Below, piece after piece: positions 1-6,583 of a stretch of DNA of 29,167 nt. Positions within the stretch are counted from its first letter, which is position 1. Every line of letters starts with the position of its first letter. A program made the translations under genes and the position numbers. Below the pieces are notes generated by a model. It was given only the letters and a program-made list of their open reading frames with translations, made no database searches and had not been told where the DNA came from. This DNA comes from a virus: IMG/VR virus record IMGVR_UViG_3300048672_001631, positions 1 to 29,167 of that record. One strand, written 5' to 3'.

Positions 1-32
1 GGCTTAGATTCTTGGGGCTCACGATCTAAGCC
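1..32. repeat. Inverted repeat upstream of the small terminase gene
   Basis: A perfect 9-bp inverted repeat (GGCTTAGAT at 1-9, ATCTAAGCC at 24-32) encloses a 14-nt loop 30 bp before the terS start. No T-run follows, so it does not look like an intrinsic terminator. Packaging sites often lie next to terS, so a cos/pac or TerS-binding role is possible, but this is inference only. The window edge hides what lies further upstream. Confidence 0.4.
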
Positions 33-44
33 TCTGCCAAAATT

Positions 45-55
45 GGGAGGAGGGG
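45..55 (+). promoter_or_regulatory. Purine-rich Shine-Dalgarno-like site for terS
   Basis: GGGAGGAGGGG ends 7 nt before the ATG at 63. This is an unusually strong ribosome-binding-like sequence for this window, where most genes have A-rich leaders or overlapping starts. It supports the ATG at 63 as the true start. Confidence 0.45.
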
Positions 56-62
56 TATTAAA

Positions 63-539
63 ATGACTAAAGGAAGACTACCAAAGTTAAGGGAGATGAA
101 GGCTCTCCAGGGAACAGATCGGAAGGACCGGCAGGTTGACCCTATTGAGTTTACTATTATCAATATTGTTCCTAAACCTGAGGTGTGGCTCGATGCTAAA
201 GCAAAAAAATATTTTAAGAATTTCTGCAGGCTTCTTATTGAGAAGCAGCTGCTGACTAACGCCAATATAGGACATGTAGTAATTATGGCTCAGGAGTTCT
301 CCACTTATGAGAAAGCAAACAGGGAGCTGCAGAAAAAAGAGAATGGCGAAGTTATCACAACCAACACCGGATACAAACAACCATCTCCCTGGATAGCCAT
401 CCGGAATAATGCCCAGCAAAATTACAGAAACATTGCTTCGTTGTTCGGGCTGGATCCTGTCTCGGCAATGAAAGTGGGCGGAGCGAAAAAAGCGCCTAAG
501 GATCCTTTTGAAGAAATGCAAAATAAGTACAACCAATAA
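63..539 (+). CDS. terS: Phage terminase small subunit, P27-like
   Basis: 158 aa. Predicted small terminase, which recognises phage DNA and hands it to the large subunit for packaging. The layout fits the P27 family: an N-terminal basic segment with GTDRKDR, a helical region beginning around WLDAKAKKYFKNF, a central helix (VVIMAQEFSTYEKANREL), a G-x-x-x-P hinge (TGYKQPSPW) and a C-terminal helix ending in FGLDPVSAMKV. Length is normal for P27. It is normally adjacent to terL, but here terL starts 7.5 kb downstream with the DGR and sugar genes in between. The start is supported by the strong purine-rich site 8 nt upstream. Confidence 0.85.
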   Translation: MTKGRLPKLREMKALQGTDRKDRQVDPIEFTIINIVPKPEVWLDAKAKKYFKNFCRLLIEKQLLTNANIGHVVIMAQEFSTYEKANRELQKKENGEVITTNTGYKQPSPWIAIRNNAQQNYRNIASLFGLDPVSAMKVGGAKKAPKDPFEEMQNKYNQ

Positions 540-549
540 ATCTTAAACT

Positions 550-996
550 ATGAAAATCGAAATGCAATTAGCAAAGAAACTTTATCCCGAGGCACCAGCA
601 TGGTTCCAAAGGGAATTAGAGGATTCGTTTGGCAAAAAATATTTTAGAAAGAGAGACTTCACTGAAATTAAATGCTTCGAAGACGCCTGTGAGGAGTTGG
701 GAATATCAACCGAACAATTCTCGGGCGTAGAAACATCAGACGAAGAAGCCTATAAGAAACTTAAAATTGTAATCCAGGCGATCAACCAGGGATGGACTCC
801 GGACTGGACCAATAGCAATGAGAAGAAATGGTGGCCATATTTTAATTTGTCTTCCGGGTTCGGTTTTTCGTGTACGTATTACTACTACGATTACCCGGGT
901 TCGTATGTCGGTTCGCGCCTTTGCTTTGAATCTCAGGAAAAGGCCGCATATGCAGGAAGGCAATTTCTGAATTTATACAAAGAGTTTTTAACCTAA
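550..996 (+). CDS. DGR target protein 1 with variable repeat
   Basis: 148 aa, a diversified target of the adjacent retroelement. The N-terminal half is helical with a FEDACEELGI segment (about 38-47), then a Trp/Tyr-rich stretch (INQGWTPDWTNSNEKKWWPYF). The variable repeat encodes residues about 99-125. In it, codons that are AAY or other A-bearing codons in the template have become Cys, Tyr, Tyr, Tyr, Pro, Gly, Ser and Tyr, while the framework (SSGFGFS, VGSRLC) is shared with the second target. About 23 residues follow the VR, so the variable patch is internal, unlike the C-terminal VRs of classical targets such as Mtd. No signal peptide or membrane segment is seen. Proteins of this look occur in Bacteroidetes phages (recollection, not searched). 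Its binding partner and location are unknown. Confidence 0.85.
   Translation: MKIEMQLAKKLYPEAPAWFQRELEDSFGKKYFRKRDFTEIKCFEDACEELGISTEQFSGVETSDEEAYKKLKIVIQAINQGWTPDWTNSNEKKWWPYFNLSSGFGFSCTYYYYDYPGSYVGSRLCFESQEKAAYAGRQFLNLYKEFLT
846..924 (+). repeat. DGR variable repeat VR1
   Basis: This 79-bp stretch aligns without gaps to the template repeat 1460-1538. There are 15 mismatches and all 15 are at template adenines (8 to other than G, 7 to G). All 56 non-A template positions are identical. This is the signature of adenine-specific mutagenic retrohoming. Confidence 0.95.
946..953. repeat. Palindrome downstream of VR1
   Basis: GCATATGC is centred 25.5 nt after the end of VR1, the same offset as the hairpin after VR2 (1362-1377). 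It may be a weak equivalent of the target-site hairpin of known DGRs. An 8-bp palindrome alone is poor evidence. Confidence 0.3.
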
Positions 997-1008
997 TACA
1001 TTAATCTC

Positions 1009-1425
1009 ATGGTAACTAAAACAAAAAAATCAGTAAAAAAAGAGAAGGGATTTAATTACAAGACAATTAAAACATTTGAGGATGCTTGTAAAAAACTGGG
1101 AGTAGATCCCACAAAACTTCCTGATGTCTCTGGTATCCTGGAAGAGTTTGCAAAACCGATTATTGCTGCTTATAAACTGATGATAATTTTTAAGGCAATT
1201 AATAACGGATGGAAACCAAATTGGAGTAATTGGCAACAATATAAATATTATCCATGGCTTGAAATTTTGTCTTCCGGGTTCGGTTTTTCGGTTACGTATT
1301 ACGGCTACGGTAACACGGATACGGTTGTCGGTTCGCGCCTTTGCACCGATACTTCTGAGAAGGCTATGTATATAGCCACGCAGTTTGAGGATCTGTACCA
1401 GGATTATTTTCTTTATTCCGAATAA
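1009..1425 (+). CDS. DGR target protein 2 with variable repeat
   Basis: 138 aa, a paralogue of the preceding gene. It shares FEDACKKLGV, the segment AINNGWKPNW, a Tyr/Trp-rich stretch and the SSGFGFS...VGSRLC framework. It has a more basic N-terminus (KTKKSVKKEKGF). VR2 encodes residues about 87-112. The diversified positions read Val, Tyr, Gly, Gly, Asn, Thr, Asp, Thr and Val, different from VR1, so both targets have been rewritten from one template. The gene starts 12 nt after the first target and ends just before the template repeat. The tandem pair probably arose by duplication. No secretion signal is seen, and its function beyond being a variable binding protein is not known. Confidence 0.85.
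   Translation: MVTKTKKSVKKEKGFNYKTIKTFEDACKKLGVDPTKLPDVSGILEEFAKPIIAAYKLMIIFKAINNGWKPNWSNWQQYKYYPWLEILSSGFGFSVTYYGYGNTDTVVGSRLCTDTSEKAMYIATQFEDLYQDYFLYSE
1266..1344 (+). repeat. DGR variable repeat VR2
   Basis: This 79-bp stretch aligns without gaps to the template 1460-1538. There are 14 mismatches, all at template adenines, including three (1498, 1504, 1519) that are unchanged in VR1. Confidence 0.95.
1362..1377. repeat. Hairpin downstream of VR2
   Basis: GGCTAT / ATAGCC form a perfect 6-bp stem around a GTAT loop, extendable to 8 bp with a wobble pair. It begins 18 nt after VR2. Hairpins just downstream of the VR are known in some DGRs to promote homing to the target; this one lies further away than in Bordetella phage. 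The template repeat has no matching hairpin at the same offset. Confidence 0.4.
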
Positions 1426-1439
1426 TTAATACCGGTTGT

Positions 1440-1636
1440 ATGCTGAGAGAGCTGTCAGTTTTGTCTTCCAGGTTCAGTTTTTCGAATACGAATTACAACT
1501 ACGATAACACGAATACGAATGTCAGTTCGCACCTATGCAATAACTGCAGTATAAACCCTGCCCACACGGCAAAAAATAAACTAATAAACGAGAGCGCTGG
1601 TACCTTAAGGGAAGGCGATCTTTTGCAAGCAAAGGC
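1440..1636 (+). ncRNA. DGR template RNA region (TR plus spacer)
   Basis: This is the non-coding interval between the second target gene and the reverse transcriptase. It contains the template repeat at 1460-1538 followed by about 98 nt of spacer. In studied DGRs, the TR and the adjacent spacer are transcribed as one RNA that the reverse transcriptase copies with errors at A. An open frame (1440-1640) runs through it, but its TR part is the Asn-rich template reading, so it is not called a gene. The ends of the RNA are inferred. Confidence 0.7.
1460..1538 (+). repeat. DGR template repeat (TR)
   Basis: 79 bp with 23 adenines. In the reading frame of the targets it has AAT/AAC codons at six sites (1485, 1491, 1497, 1506, 1512, 1518). 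AAY codons are typical of DGR templates because A-mutagenesis of them reaches many amino acids without stops. It differs from VR1 and VR2 only at adenines. Confidence 0.95.
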
Positions 1637-2596
1637 ATGAAGAGATTAAATAATTTATACGAGCGGATCTGCAGCATCGAAAACCTTATGTTGGCAGATT
1701 CTATTGCCCGGAAAGGTAAGTTAACTCAGCCCGGGATTCTGAAGCATGACCAGAACCGCGAGAAGAATATTCAGGATCTGCATATTATGCTAAAGAATAA
1801 AACCTATAAAACATCTGCATATACAACCTTCACAATCTATGAACCAAAGGAAAGACTCATATTCAGGCTTCCATATTATCCAGATCGCATCGTTCATCAT
1901 GCTGTAATGAATGTTCTGGAACCAATCTTTGTATCGGTGTTTACCGTAGATACTTACAGTTGCATTAAAAAACGGGGTATTCATGCAGCTGCGAGAGCTG
2001 TAAAACAAGCATTAAAGGATATTCCTGGTACCCAATACTGCCTGAAGCTCGACATTAAAAAGTTCTATCCGAATGTGGACCATAAGATACTTAAGCAGCT
2101 TCTGAGAAAAAAGATTAAAGATAAGGACCTATTATGGCTGCTCGATGGAATAATTGACAGTGCGGATGGCCTCCCCATCGGGAACTACCTGAGCCAGTAC
2201 CTGGCTAACTTCTACCTGACATATTTTGACCACTGGATGAAAGAGAACCGGCATGTGAAATATTATTTCCGGTATGCCGACGACCTGGTAATATTATCGG
2301 ACAGCAAGCCATATTTACACCAGCTGCTCTCGGAGATCCGCAAGTACCTGCAGAATAATCTCAACCTGATTGTTAAAGATAACTACCAGGTATTCCCAGT
2401 CGATAGCAGGGGGATTGATTTTGTTGGATATGTTTTTCGGCATTCACATATTCTTCTCCGAAAAAGCATTAAACAAAGTTTTGCCAGGGCGATTGCACGG
2501 AATAATAACCCTCAATCCATTGCATCCTACACTGGCTGGGCAAAGCATTGCGACAGTAAAAACTTATTAAACAAATTATTACATGAACCGGTTTAG
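1637..2596 (+). CDS. DGR reverse transcriptase
   Basis: 319 aa, a typical DGR-RT length. It copies the template RNA into adenine-mutagenised cDNA used to overwrite the variable repeats. Visible motifs: motif A LKLDIKKFYPNVDH (136-149, Asp139); motif B GLPIGNYLSQYLAN (178-191), with the Ser-Gln pair characteristic of DGR enzymes; catalytic YADD (213-216); then FVGYVF (262-267) and a thumb segment SYTGW. There is no maturase or endonuclease domain, which argues against a group II intron. The order VR1-VR2-TR-RT on one strand completes the element. No recognisable avd gene lies between the targets and the RT. The gene overlaps the next by 14 nt, suggesting translational coupling. Confidence 0.95.
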   Translation: MKRLNNLYERICSIENLMLADSIARKGKLTQPGILKHDQNREKNIQDLHIMLKNKTYKTSAYTTFTIYEPKERLIFRLPYYPDRIVHHAVMNVLEPIFVSVFTVDTYSCIKKRGIHAAARAVKQALKDIPGTQYCLKLDIKKFYPNVDHKILKQLLRKKIKDKDLLWLLDGIIDSADGLPIGNYLSQYLANFYLTYFDHWMKENRHVKYYFRYADDLVILSDSKPYLHQLLSEIRKYLQNNLNLIVKDNYQVFPVDSRGIDFVGYVFRHSHILLRKSIKQSFARAIARNNNPQSIASYTGWAKHCDSKNLLNKLLHEPV

Positions 2597-2894
2597 TCAA
2601 TTTAATATAAAACCTGCGGCCAAAGGCTTCGAGGGAGATAAGGTTAAGATGGCGAAGATACTTAACAGGGAGATTACAGTTCATGCATTTAAGATTGAGG
2701 AATCGAAAGTAACGGCATTTAAGGAGAAAGGATCCAATAAATGCTTACACCTACAGATCTCTTTTAACGACGAAATGCATATCGTTTTCACTTCATCGGT
2801 CGGGCTCATTGAAACCATTCAGCAGGTACTGATTAATAAGTTTCCATTTACCACGACAATTATTGAAGAAAACGATAGATATCTATTCACTTAA
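2583..2894 (+). CDS. Hypothetical protein coupled to the DGR RT
   Basis: 103 aa, starting inside the last codons of the RT gene (14-nt overlap). No named family is recognised. The sequence looks like a small mixed alpha/beta domain: an N-terminal GFEGDKVKM segment, a basic strand-rich middle (ITVHAFKIEESKVTAFKEKG, then CLHLQISFNDEMHIVF), and a C-terminal FPFTTTI. Predicted strands rather than long helices argue against the four-helix accessory protein Avd. Because it overlaps the RT it could still be a cofactor of the element. It could equally be a general phage gene that happens to lie here. Confidence 0.7.
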   Translation: MNRFSQFNIKPAAKGFEGDKVKMAKILNREITVHAFKIEESKVTAFKEKGSNKCLHLQISFNDEMHIVFTSSVGLIETIQQVLINKFPFTTTIIEENDRYLFT

Positions 2895-2905
2895 TAACCA
2901 CTACC

Positions 2906-3196
2906 ATGAAACAGTATTGTTATTTCAGTAGAATTACAGCGGACCACTGGACTTCTAAAAACAGGTTAGAAGATGCTGCTCATAAACTTGCGCAGAAAAT
3001 GGATCGTAAGATTCTTACCGATTCCGAAGTGCCTTCATTTAAAAAGGAATTTCAACAAGCGATCGATGAGCTTAACCAAGAATATAAAAGATGCAAGCCA
3101 TTAAGATTTAGCATTTCTAATTGCTTAAGTAAGAGTGGAGATATTATAATTTATTGCGATGGTGTATTTCACATGAGTTTATTCCTGGCGAAATGA
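2906..3196 (+). CDS. Hypothetical small helical protein
   Basis: 96 aa, no family recognised. The middle (about 20-66) reads as two or three charged helices (RLEDAAHKLAQKMDRKI, then FKKEFQQAIDELNQEYKRC). The C-terminal third is short strands with three Cys. It follows the previous gene by 11 nt and its stop overlaps the start of the next gene (ATGA), so it belongs to the same transcription unit. If this DGR has a helical Avd-like accessory protein, this is the better candidate of the two, but there is no direct evidence. Confidence 0.6.
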   Translation: MKQYCYFSRITADHWTSKNRLEDAAHKLAQKMDRKILTDSEVPSFKKEFQQAIDELNQEYKRCKPLRFSISNCLSKSGDIIIYCDGVFHMSLFLAK

Positions 3197-3471
3197 AGTG
3201 TAAGAAATCAGATTATAATTGTGTTTATCATGCCTGTATGTCAAATGACTGTCAGAAAACGGAGGTATTAAAATCAACTTCTCACTGGGGCCCGGGAAGG
3301 TGTGAGAAACAATTCTACACTCTTAAAACATCGGGTTATTCTTTCATCTGCCCGGCATGTTCTTCACAAGTAAGAAAGGGAGATATCTATTATGAAAATA
3401 CCGAGGGCGCTAAGTTCTGCCTGTGTCAACTTCCGGCGAGAAGATTAAAAAAATTATCAATCACACCATAA
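3193..3471 (+). CDS. Cysteine-rich zinc-ribbon-like protein
   Basis: 92 aa. The start at 3193 is chosen because it makes an ATGA overlap with the upstream stop; an in-frame ATG at 3154 would overlap the upstream gene by 43 nt. It contains nine Cys, including a CPAC pair (near 55-58) and FCLC toward the end, plus C-x-C spacing in the N-terminal part. This suggests one or two zinc sites. It has a basic C-terminus (ARRLKKL). Small zinc-ribbon proteins are common next to phage HNH and terminase genes, but no specific function can be named. Confidence 0.6.
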   Translation: MKCKKSDYNCVYHACMSNDCQKTEVLKSTSHWGPGRCEKQFYTLKTSGYSFICPACSSQVRKGDIYYENTEGAKFCLCQLPARRLKKLSITP

Positions 3472-3490
3472 TACCAGGTAAAAGAATAAC

Positions 3491-3907
3491 ATGCCAATCA
3501 AAGCAGAAAATAAGAACAGGTACCCCAAAAACTGGCCAGAGATCAGGGAGAAGATTCGTATGAGAGCCAATGATAAATGCGAAACATGTGGTGTTGTGAA
3601 TCATTCCAGAATTAACAAGCTAACCAGGGAGATTTGTCTCTCAGACGAGGAAGACGCAATAAGGGTTGTTTGCACGGTTGCTCACCTGGACCATACTCCT
3701 GAAAACTGTGGGGAAGAGAATCTAAAGTTGTTATGTCAGCGCTGTCATAACAGATATGATATAAAGCATCGGAAGGAGACGCGCTTAAATACCAGAATGA
3801 AAGATCAGATGCAATTAAATTTTAACATAGGAATATTTAACGATGATCCCTTCCTGATGACAATTACTTTCTCCAGTGGCGAAATGATAAAGATTACCAA
3901 ATATTAA
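3491..3907 (+). CDS. HNH endonuclease
   Basis: 138 aa. Zinc Cys pairs are at C30/C33 (CETC) and C82/C85 (CQRC). Between them are H65-x-D67-H68 and N77 (ENLKLLC), followed by H86-N87, a complete HNH arrangement. HNH proteins next to terminase genes in HK97-like phages help the large terminase cut at packaging sites (known for that group), so a packaging role is likely. A free-standing homing nuclease is the alternative. The C-terminal 45 residues form strand-like sequence without a known motif. Confidence 0.85.
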   Translation: MPIKAENKNRYPKNWPEIREKIRMRANDKCETCGVVNHSRINKLTREICLSDEEDAIRVVCTVAHLDHTPENCGEENLKLLCQRCHNRYDIKHRKETRLNTRMKDQMQLNFNIGIFNDDPFLMTITFSSGEMIKITKY

Positions 3908-3912
3908 AAATA

Positions 3913-4569
3913 ATGAAAGGCACAAAAGTTCTGATAATAAATTATAACCGGCTGACACTCCCGAAGAATATGGCGGAATGGGTTGTTGCTCATGGATGCG
4001 ACCCGGTATTTATAGATAATGCAAGTGACTATCCGCCATTACTGGAATACTACAAGAACTCTCCATTCAAGGTAATAAGGATGAGCCGGAACCACGGGCA
4101 TACTGTTATATGGAAGATCCGCAATATCATCCGGGCGCTGAACATTACCGACAGGTTTATTATGACAGATCCGGACCTTGATCTCTCCGGGATCCCGGGA
4201 GACTTCCTTTCGGTATTAAATAACGGACTCGATAAATATGCGGGTTTTGATAAATGCGCACTGAGCCTGGAGATAGAAGATCTTCCTGATACAGCAGAGG
4301 GTAATTTTATCAGAGAGCATGAAGCCGAATACTGGACCAAGCCTCTTGATGAGGATTACTTCTATGCAGATACAGATACCACTTTCGCATTATACAGGTG
4401 GCCGCTCGGCGCTTATGGACACAGCGCCATCAGGACCAACCGGCCATACACCGCGAAGCATGTTCCCTGGTATTACAGGAACCTCAGGGATATACCTGAA
4501 GATGAGAAATATTATTTTAAGAGCGCTACGGCAAGCAGCAGCGGCAAACAAAGACTCGAACAGTTATGA
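3913..4569 (+). CDS. Glycosyltransferase-like protein, GT-A fold
   Basis: 218 aa. It begins with a nucleotide-sugar-binding strand (VLIINYNRLTLP), followed by FIDNASDYPPL and, at 85-92, the acidic motif TDPDLDLS that fills the place of the metal-binding DxD. A second acidic/Thr-rich segment (ADTDTTFALYR) resembles the acceptor side of family-2-like enzymes. It probably transfers a sugar to an unknown acceptor. It is the first of five sugar genes, and its stop overlaps the next start (ATGA), so they form one operon. No membrane segment is seen, so it should act in the cytoplasm. Confidence 0.75.
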   Translation: MKGTKVLIINYNRLTLPKNMAEWVVAHGCDPVFIDNASDYPPLLEYYKNSPFKVIRMSRNHGHTVIWKIRNIIRALNITDRFIMTDPDLDLSGIPGDFLSVLNNGLDKYAGFDKCALSLEIEDLPDTAEGNFIREHEAEYWTKPLDEDYFYADTDTTFALYRWPLGAYGHSAIRTNRPYTAKHVPWYYRNLRDIPEDEKYYFKSATASSSGKQRLEQL

Positions 4570-5285
4570 AATTAGCTATCCTTACACCATCCAGGAGCAG
4601 ACCTCATGGTTTGTATAAATTCTTCGACAGTATTAATGAAACTATTTCGGGAAAGCATTGCATCGATCTGATTATAAGGATCGATAAGGATGATCCAATG
4701 TTTAATGAATACTATGAAATGTTCCTAAGGATGCGCGGCGAAGCAAGACCAGGTCTGTCTGTGATATTTATGTATAAAGAAAGAGAACGGCTTGCAGTGA
4801 TATGGAACTCTATGATCCCGCTTACAGATGCAGACTGGTTTGTTTGTGGTAACGACGATGAGATCTACCTGACCCCGGAGTGGGATGTGATATTTTTTAA
4901 CAAGGTTTCGCAATATACTCACCCTTATCACATGTTCTGGTTCGACGATGGGTTGCAGCATGGTAATCATGCAGCCTTCCCGATTGTGTCGAAAGAGTGG
5001 ATCGCTGCCCTGGGATATTACTTCCCTGAGATCTTCATTCATAATTACGTGGATAACTGGGTGCTTGATATTGCTTACCGGCTGGGAACCGCTGTTTATG
5101 TTCCCGAGGTAAAGCACCAGCACCTGCATTATTCATTAAACCTCACAGAGTTCGACAAGACTTATGCCGACGGACAGGCAAATGATTCGAATGGCAGAGA
5201 CAGAGCTCTTTATATAAACACCGAGAGGGAGCGCATTAAATGTGTAGAAATCTTAAAACAAAAAATATGGGATCTGGAGCATTAA
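4566..5285 (+). CDS. Glycosyltransferase-like protein, GT-A fold
   Basis: 239 aa. It has an N-terminal MKLAILTPSRSRP strand, IIRIDKDDP at about 36-44, and GNDDEI at 95-100 in the DxD position, followed by LTPEWD. The C-terminal half is rich in His/Trp/Tyr (HNYVDNWVLDIAYRLG, then HQHLHYS), which could form the acceptor pocket. It differs clearly from the preceding enzyme, so the two are not a simple duplication. It overlaps both neighbours, consistent with coupled translation. The transferred sugar and the acceptor cannot be read from sequence. Confidence 0.72.
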   Translation: MKLAILTPSRSRPHGLYKFFDSINETISGKHCIDLIIRIDKDDPMFNEYYEMFLRMRGEARPGLSVIFMYKERERLAVIWNSMIPLTDADWFVCGNDDEIYLTPEWDVIFFNKVSQYTHPYHMFWFDDGLQHGNHAAFPIVSKEWIAALGYYFPEIFIHNYVDNWVLDIAYRLGTAVYVPEVKHQHLHYSLNLTEFDKTYADGQANDSNGRDRALYINTERERIKCVEILKQKIWDLEH

Positions 5286-6583
5286 TAACACTGGGTAAAA
5301 TTTATATAAGCGAGTTCCTGCCGGCAGGCGCCCATCCGAGTTACGAACCGCACGACCTCGTTCTTGAAATGGATAAGGATGGAGCTGCACATCTTTCTGA
5401 ACATGTGCCGGTAAATAAGATGTTCGGTAAATACTGGTACAGGTCCGGCACAAACGAAAGTATGCGCAGGGCTCTCGAGGATGTGGTAAGGAGCATTACC
5501 AGTCTCCCCGAGCGCAGATCCGGAGTGTGGCTCGATATAGCCAGCAACGACGGGACCCTTTTGAGTTTTGTTCCTGAATCATTCGAGCGCATTGGCATAG
5601 ATCCCTGCGAAGTTAGTTTTCTCGAGGAAGCCAGAAAGCATGGTACCATTATCCAGGATTATTTCAGCGCAGATTCTTATGCCAGAGCTACTAAAAAGAA
5701 AGCAAACGTAATTACAAGCATTGCCATGTTTTACGATGTGGTTGACCGCGAGCAGTTTCTTGAAGATATTTACGATACTCTTGCCGATAATGGGCTTTGG
5801 GTATTGCAACTTAGTTATACTCCGCTAATGCTGCGCCAGCTCGCATTCGATAATATCTGCCATGAGCATTACTATTACTACTCGTTAAAAAACATTAAGA
5901 GACTTTTTGAGAGATATGGCTTTAAGATAATGGATTGTGTGCTTAACGATGTTAATGGGGGAAGCTTCAGGTTATATGTTATGAAATCAAGTGCGAACAA
6001 TGAGGCTTTTGCCGGGAAGCCATACAGGGATGTTTGCGATATGAGAATTGATTCACTTCTCGAACTTGAGGAAACGATAAAGCCTGATGCTCCTTTTACC
6101 TGGCTGGTATTTCTGAAAGACATTCTTAAGCTTGGGCGGGAATTAAAAGATTTTATTGTAGCGCAAAAGGCTATGGGAAAGACAATTTGGGGTTATGGCG
6201 CATCGACAAAAGGCAATACACTCCTGCAATACTTCGATATAAATTCCGGACATCTGGACGCCATCGCGGATCGGAGCCCGTACAAGCAGGGACTTTATAC
6301 AGTGGGTACCAACATTCCAATAAAAAGCGAGGAGGAGATGCGCCAGGCGGATCCCGACTATCTTTTTATTCTCCCGTGGCATTTTATTGATGAGTTTGTT
6401 GAACGCGAAAAGGAATACCTGTTTAAGGGCGGCGCCTTTATTGTGCCCTGCCCGAAACTTAAAATAATAAGCCGGCAGGCAACCGACGGGGAAATTGAGA
6501 GCTGGGTTTATTCGAACACATACCAGGAGACGAGCCCTGAGATTGAGGCTTATATAAGGAAACTCAAAAACTGCAGAAAATGA
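5267..6583 (+). CDS. SAM-dependent sugar C-methyltransferase-like protein
   Basis: About 438 aa from the ATG at 5267; an in-frame ATG at 5240 would add nine residues. 5267 is preferred for its A-rich leader and smaller overlap (19 nt). The SAM-binding motif is VWLDIASNDGTLL (near 87-99). The C-terminal half carries WGYGASTKGNTLL and DPDYLFILPWHF, hallmarks of the C-terminal domain of deoxysugar C-methyltransferases. Family members usually start with a Cys-rich zinc-binding domain; here that region (ITLGKIYISEFLP) has lost its cysteines. It probably methylates a nucleotide sugar used by the neighbouring glycosyltransferases. The stop overlaps the next start (ATGA). Confidence 0.85.
   Translation: MGSGALITLGKIYISEFLPAGAHPSYEPHDLVLEMDKDGAAHLSEHVPVNKMFGKYWYRSGTNESMRRALEDVVRSITSLPERRSGVWLDIASNDGTLLSFVPESFERIGIDPCEVSFLEEARKHGTIIQDYFSADSYARATKKKANVITSIAMFYDVVDREQFLEDIYDTLADNGLWVLQLSYTPLMLRQLAFDNICHEHYYYYSLKNIKRLFERYGFKIMDCVLNDVNGGSFRLYVMKSSANNEAFAGKPYRDVCDMRIDSLLELEETIKPDAPFTWLVFLKDILKLGRELKDFIVAQKAMGKTIWGYGASTKGNTLLQYFDINSGHLDAIADRSPYKQGLYTVGTNIPIKSEEEMRQADPDYLFILPWHFIDEFVEREKEYLFKGGAFIVPCPKLKIISRQATDGEIESWVYSNTYQETSPEIEAYIRKLKNCRK

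Noticed and set aside
1440-1640. Open frame of 66 codons over the template repeat
   Set aside because: The first half is the Asn-rich reading of the DGR template and the rest is the spacer before the RT. It looks like template RNA, not a protein gene.
1637-2596. Group II intron or retron reverse transcriptase
   Set aside because: No maturase or endonuclease domain and no intron RNA ends; motif B has the DGR-type Ser-Gln and the TR/VR pair is present.
3154-3192. Upstream ATG for the Cys-rich gene
   Set aside because: It would overlap the preceding gene by 43 nt, while the ATG at 3193 makes the usual 4-nt ATGA overlap.
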